From JAHFUI01 sp041485905 (GTDB lineage: Bacteria; Acidobacteriota; Vicinamibacteria; Vicinamibacterales; CAVVIG01): a DNA stretch of 40,237 bases. Both the position numbers and the translations under genes were made by a program. The DNA lies in contig JBGPKK010000028.1 of assembly GCA_041485905.1 (NCBI GenBank), positions 1 to 40,237 on the forward strand, in the 5' to 3' direction. The number at the start of each line of letters is the position of its first letter. Within the stretch, counting starts at the first letter, position 1. The notes under the pieces are model-generated. The model searched no databases, was not told the DNA's origin, and saw only the letters and a program-made list of their open reading frames with translations. Below, one piece after another: positions 37,424 through 40,237 of this stretch.

Positions 37424-38957
37424 TCGCGATCCGACCGTCCACTGTTGGCGAGACGTCACGTCTCTCCGTCAGGTACTTTTCGAGCGCGGTGACGATCAGC
37501 TCGCCCGCCTCCGGTCCGATCACGACCGGTTGATTGACGAACATGTCGTAATCATCGCCACCGGTCAGCATGTAATCGGTGATCGCGACGGTGTAGGTTT
37601 TGTTCGGATCGAGCGGCTGGCCGCCGACTCGCACATCGCTGACCCGGTTGCCGGGAGGCGCGGTCGGCGTGACGCGCATCGTGAGCCCTGACACCTGCGG
37701 GAATTGTCCCGCGGTCGCCGGCAGCTTCGAGACACCGCTGTTGAGCGCCTGCAGGACGATGCGGCCCGGCACGGAAATCTTGCAAATCACGCCGCCAAAT
37801 GGATGGATGTCGACGACCGTGCGGCGTGTGAGCGGGCCCGCTGGATAGACGCGGTCGCCGCGGATACTTCCCGCGTTGACGATCGCGATGTCCGCCTTCA
37901 CCTCGGCGCGCATCACATCGGCCACCAGATCGCCGAGGTTGGTTTCCGCGGCACGCATGCGGACGGTATCCGCATCGAGCGGCACCCGGGTGGTGGCGAC
38001 GACTGTATTGAGCTCGACACCGAGCCGGTCTTCGTACGACTTCACCACGGCGGCGGTTCGCGGCTCGTCGGCGAAGGCGCTCGTAATCGGCACCAGCTCG
38101 AAGAAGCGCTCCACGATCCCAGACGCCTGCCGGTTCACGTCGATGCGCGCCACGAATTTCGCGTCCGATCCCGCCTTGCTGATGAGCGTGCGGTTCTCGG
38201 TCGCGGTGATGGGGTAGTGCTCGTGGCCGCCGACGATGAGATCGATCTGCGGAAACCTCTGCGCGAGCGCGCGATCGTCCGCGAACGCCAGATGCGTGAT
38301 GGCGACAATGACGTCTGCCCCCGCCTGCTGGAGCGCCGGCAGATAGGTGCCGGCCGCCTCGATGGGATCGATCATGCGGACGTGGGTCAGCTTCTCGGGG
38401 CTGATTTCAGACGTCGTCAGGCACAGCCCGAGAAATCCGACTTTCAGCGAGCCGAATGTCTTGATCAGGTAGGGCAGCGCGCCGCCAATCGGTTGCCCAG
38501 TGTTGGTGTCGATGACGTTGGACACGACCCACTGCCACCTGGCCTCCCCCATGCGCTGAATCAACAGGTCGACGCCGAAGTCGAACTCGTGGTTGCCGAG
38601 CGTGGCGAGATCGAGGCCGGCGGCGTTGAGCGCGGCGACCATCTGCTCGCCTTTGAACACGCTCGACGCCACTGAAGGCGAGAGGAAGTCGCCGGCGAGC
38701 ACGAGCAGAGGTGTCCGTCGCGCAGCTGTCAGGTTCTGCTTGAGGGTCGCGACGCGCGCCAGACCGCCGACGCCGTCGATGGGGAGCGTCGAGTACACGT
38801 CGTTGAGTTGCAGGATGGTGAGCGGCGCCGCGGCGCGTGGCGACGAGGGTTCTTCCTGCTGCGCAAGGACGGTCCGGCTGAAGTGTCCCGCTTTAGCCGG
38901 ACCCGACGTCGAACCCGCGATCGCGAGGATCGCGATCGTGACGATGCAGCGTTTCAT
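37413..38957 (-). CDS. Exported 5'-nucleotidase / 2',3'-cyclic phosphodiesterase family protein
   Basis: Predicted 514-residue metallophosphatase of the UshA/YfkN family, hydrolysing extracellular nucleotides. The ATG at 38957 overlaps the stop of the dehydratase gene (ATGA). A signal peptide (RCIVTIAILAIAGS) is followed by SGPAKAGHFS, encoded by a palindromic repeat. Metal ligands are seen in ILQLNDVYS, LAGDFLSPS, LGNHEFDFG, ITHLAF and VGGHEHYP. The C-terminal domain begins near residue 320 and holds the substrate pocket (ETNLGDLVADVM, VNAGSIRGDR, ITDYMLTGGDDYDMF). The first motif has Asn-Asp-Val where many members have Asp-x-His, so metal binding at one site may differ. It is translated after a threonine dehydratase-like gene. 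Confidence 0.9.
   Translation of the reverse strand: MKRCIVTIAILAIAGSTSGPAKAGHFSRTVLAQQEEPSSPRAAAPLTILQLNDVYSTLPIDGVGGLARVATLKQNLTAARRTPLLVLAGDFLSPSVASSVFKGEQMVAALNAAGLDLATLGNHEFDFGVDLLIQRMGEARWQWVVSNVIDTNTGQPIGGALPYLIKTFGSLKVGFLGLCLTTSEISPEKLTHVRMIDPIEAAGTYLPALQQAGADVIVAITHLAFADDRALAQRFPQIDLIVGGHEHYPITATENRTLISKAGSDAKFVARIDVNRQASGIVERFFELVPITSAFADEPRTAAVVKSYEDRLGVELNTVVATTRVPLDADTVRMRAAETNLGDLVADVMRAEVKADIAIVNAGSIRGDRVYPAGPLTRRTVVDIHPFGGVICKISVPGRIVLQALNSGVSKLPATAGQFPQVSGLTMRVTPTAPPGNRVSDVRVGGQPLDPNKTYTVAITDYMLTGGDDYDMFVNQPVVIGPEAGELIVTALEKYLTERRDVSPTVDGRIAISR
38884..38902 (-). repeat. Palindromic (REP-like) element in the nucleotidase signal region
   Basis: GTCCCGCTTTAGCCGGAC is an almost perfect palindrome (GTCC.GCT / AGC.GGAC). 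It is translated as GPAKAGHF at the junction between signal peptide and mature protein. It has the same layout (arms around TTTA or TAAA) as the palindromes inside dnaE2. Confidence 0.6.
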
Positions 38958-39916
38958 AGTTGTGCGGTCCATGCCGGGATCTGCGATAAATCGACGTTGC
39001 CGCCGCTCAGGATCACGCCGACCCGTTTGCCGGCGACAGGCACAACGGCTTCGAGCGCCGCAGCTGCACCGAGCGCGCCGGTCGGTTCGACGACCAGCTT
39101 GAGGCGCTCCCATAAGTAGAACATAGCCCTCAGCAATGGGGCGTCATCGACCGTCGTCATGTCGTCGACGTACTTCAGCATCAGTGGGAACGTCAGCGAG
39201 CCGAGCGACGACGTCCGCGCGCCATCGGCAACTGTGTCCGGATTGTAGGTCGTCTGGAGCTCTTTCGACCGAAACGACCTCGTCGCATCGTCGCCGGCTG
39301 CGGGCTCGACGCCGACGACACGGCATTGCGGCGAGAGTTCCCGCGCGGCGAGAGCCGACCCGCCCAGCAGCCCGCCGCCGCCGCATGGAACGAGCAGCAG
39401 ATCCAGAGGACCGACTTCCTCGAAAAGCTCGCGCGCGGCCGTCCCCGCGCCGGCGATGATGTGTGGGTGATCGTAGGGCGGGATCACCGTGAGGCCGCGC
39501 TCGTGGGCGAGCCGCCGGCCGATGGCTTCGCGATCGCCGCGCTCGCGGTCGTAGAGGACGATGTCGCCGCCGTACCCCTGGGTCGCCTGGCGCTTCACCG
39601 CAGGCGCGTCATCCGGCATGACGATGAGGCGTGGGATGTCGAGAAGCTGCCCGGCCAGCGCCACCGCCTGCGCGTGGTTGCCGGACGAGAAGGTGACAAT
39701 GCCGCGCTGACGTTCATCGGCCGACAGCCGGGACAGGGCGTTGTAGGCGCCGCGGAATTTGAATGCGCCGGCGCGTTGGAGGTTCTCGCACTTGAAGAAC
39801 ACCTCCGCGCCGGTGCGGGCGTTCACGGCGCGCGATGTGGCGACCGGCGTGCGGTGTGCGGCGCCGGCGATCTGGCACGCGGCGCTCTCGATGTCGGCGA
39901 ACGTCGGCAGGTTCAT
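38954..39916 (-). CDS. Threonine dehydratase / serine racemase-like PLP enzyme
   Basis: Predicted 320-residue fold-type II pyridoxal-phosphate enzyme. The PLP lysine is K53 in GAFKFRGAYNAL; the phosphate-binding loop is VPCGGGGLLGG; the substrate loop is SSGNHAQAVALAG. This set marks catabolic threonine dehydratases and serine/threonine racemases, which are hard to tell apart by sequence. There is no C-terminal ACT domain, so no isoleucine feedback is expected. The ATG at 39916 begins the conserved domain; the frame stays open to 39967 only through a CACGAAA-type repeat. Overlap with the nucleotidase gene (ATGA) indicates one operon, an odd pair with no clear pathway link. Confidence 0.9.
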   Translation of the reverse strand: MNLPTFADIESAACQIAGAAHRTPVATSRAVNARTGAEVFFKCENLQRAGAFKFRGAYNALSRLSADERQRGIVTFSSGNHAQAVALAGQLLDIPRLIVMPDDAPAVKRQATQGYGGDIVLYDRERGDREAIGRRLAHERGLTVIPPYDHPHIIAGAGTAARELFEEVGPLDLLLVPCGGGGLLGGSALAARELSPQCRVVGVEPAAGDDATRSFRSKELQTTYNPDTVADGARTSSLGSLTFPLMLKYVDDMTTVDDAPLLRAMFYLWERLKLVVEPTGALGAAAALEAVVPVAGKRVGVILSGGNVDLSQIPAWTAQL

Positions 39917-39947
39917 GAAGGACGGACGGTCATCGTACAGCGATTGG

Positions 39948-39973
39948 CCACGAAACCACGAAAACACGAAACA
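39948..39973. repeat. CCACGAAA-type dispersed repeat
   Basis: CCACGAAACCACG then AAAACACGAAAC, reverse in sense to 27593-27609. It lies just upstream of the dehydratase gene. Confidence 0.6.
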
Positions 39974-40064
39974 ACACGCGCGACGAGATCGTCGCTCGCG
40001 TCACGTCTGTGCTGGTGGATGAGGAACGCCTATGGTAAGATCACTGTTCGGCCTCATGACATGA

Positions 40065-40141
<77 letters not shown>

Positions 40142-40237
40142 ACTTTTCAAGTCCCGGCTGACAATCGGTAGAGCCTCGCGGAGTTTTTCGACTCCAGCCG
40201 GTCTTCCCGTTCCCGTTCTTCGGCCCCCAAACCGAGC
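40142..40237. other. Right edge, no gene seen
   Basis: Ninety-six bases after the tRNA. GGAGT and ACTCC flank TTTTTCG and could form a small hairpin near 40180-40195, possibly a transcription stop; nothing else is visible. Confidence 0.3.

Overview
The window is GC-rich and dense with genes. It looks like the chromosome of an environmental Gram-negative bacterium, most plausibly an acidobacterium of the Vicinamibacteria type. The pointers are a TonB-dependent receptor with an N-terminal carboxypeptidase-regulatory-like domain, an ImuA-ImuB-DnaE2 mutasome, MsrPQ, a BlaI/M56 pair, and many short palindromic or tandem repeats both between and inside genes. The taxon is an inference; there is no rRNA gene here to fix it.

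Layout. 1-2.5 kb: the end of a membrane protein, two small uncharacterised proteins and a Pal/OmpA-type lipoprotein. 2.6-4.7 kb (minus): a NarL-type response regulator and its membrane histidine kinase. 4.8-7.3 kb: a sugar-phosphate phosphatase of the mannosyl-3-phosphoglycerate phosphatase family and a GT20 (trehalose-6-phosphate synthase family) protein that has lost the central substrate-binding block. 7.3-8.4 kb: mostly gene relics. 8.4-12.6 kb: a probable fluoride-response island. It holds an MFS transporter, a beta-propeller protein and a cation:proton antiporter, each preceded by a leader that reads as a fluoride (crcB-type) riboswitch; one of the three is degenerate. 12.8-19.6 kb: a BlaI-type repressor, an M56 protease and a complete three-part RND efflux system, all overlapping or nearly so, behind a palindromic operator. 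19.6-20 kb: relics of the same gene families seen in the fluoride island. 20-21.3 kb (minus): a second MFS transporter. 21.4-27.6 kb: imuA-imuB-dnaE2, whose reading frames are invaded by several families of short repeats.

27.7-30.1 kb: a TonB-dependent receptor. 30.3-31.3 kb: a phospholipase D-like protein. 31.3-32.3 kb (minus): a radical SAM protein. 32.3-34.9 kb: an overlapping operon of a SET-domain methyltransferase, an alpha/beta hydrolase and a SpoIID-metallopeptidase fusion. 34.9-35.6 kb (minus): a small histidine kinase with a degenerate ATP-binding region. 35.8-37.4 kb: msrPQ. 37.4-39.9 kb (minus): a threonine dehydratase-like enzyme followed by a 5'-nucleotidase-family enzyme. 40.07-40.14 kb: an initiator tRNA-Met gene.

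The two strongest observations are (1) three fluoride-riboswitch-like leaders within about 3 kb, attached to an MFS transporter, a YVTN protein and an antiporter, with no crcB or eriC gene in view; and (2) an interspersed element of about 80 bp present in about seven copies inside imuB and dnaE2, in both orientations and read in several frames without breaking the genes.
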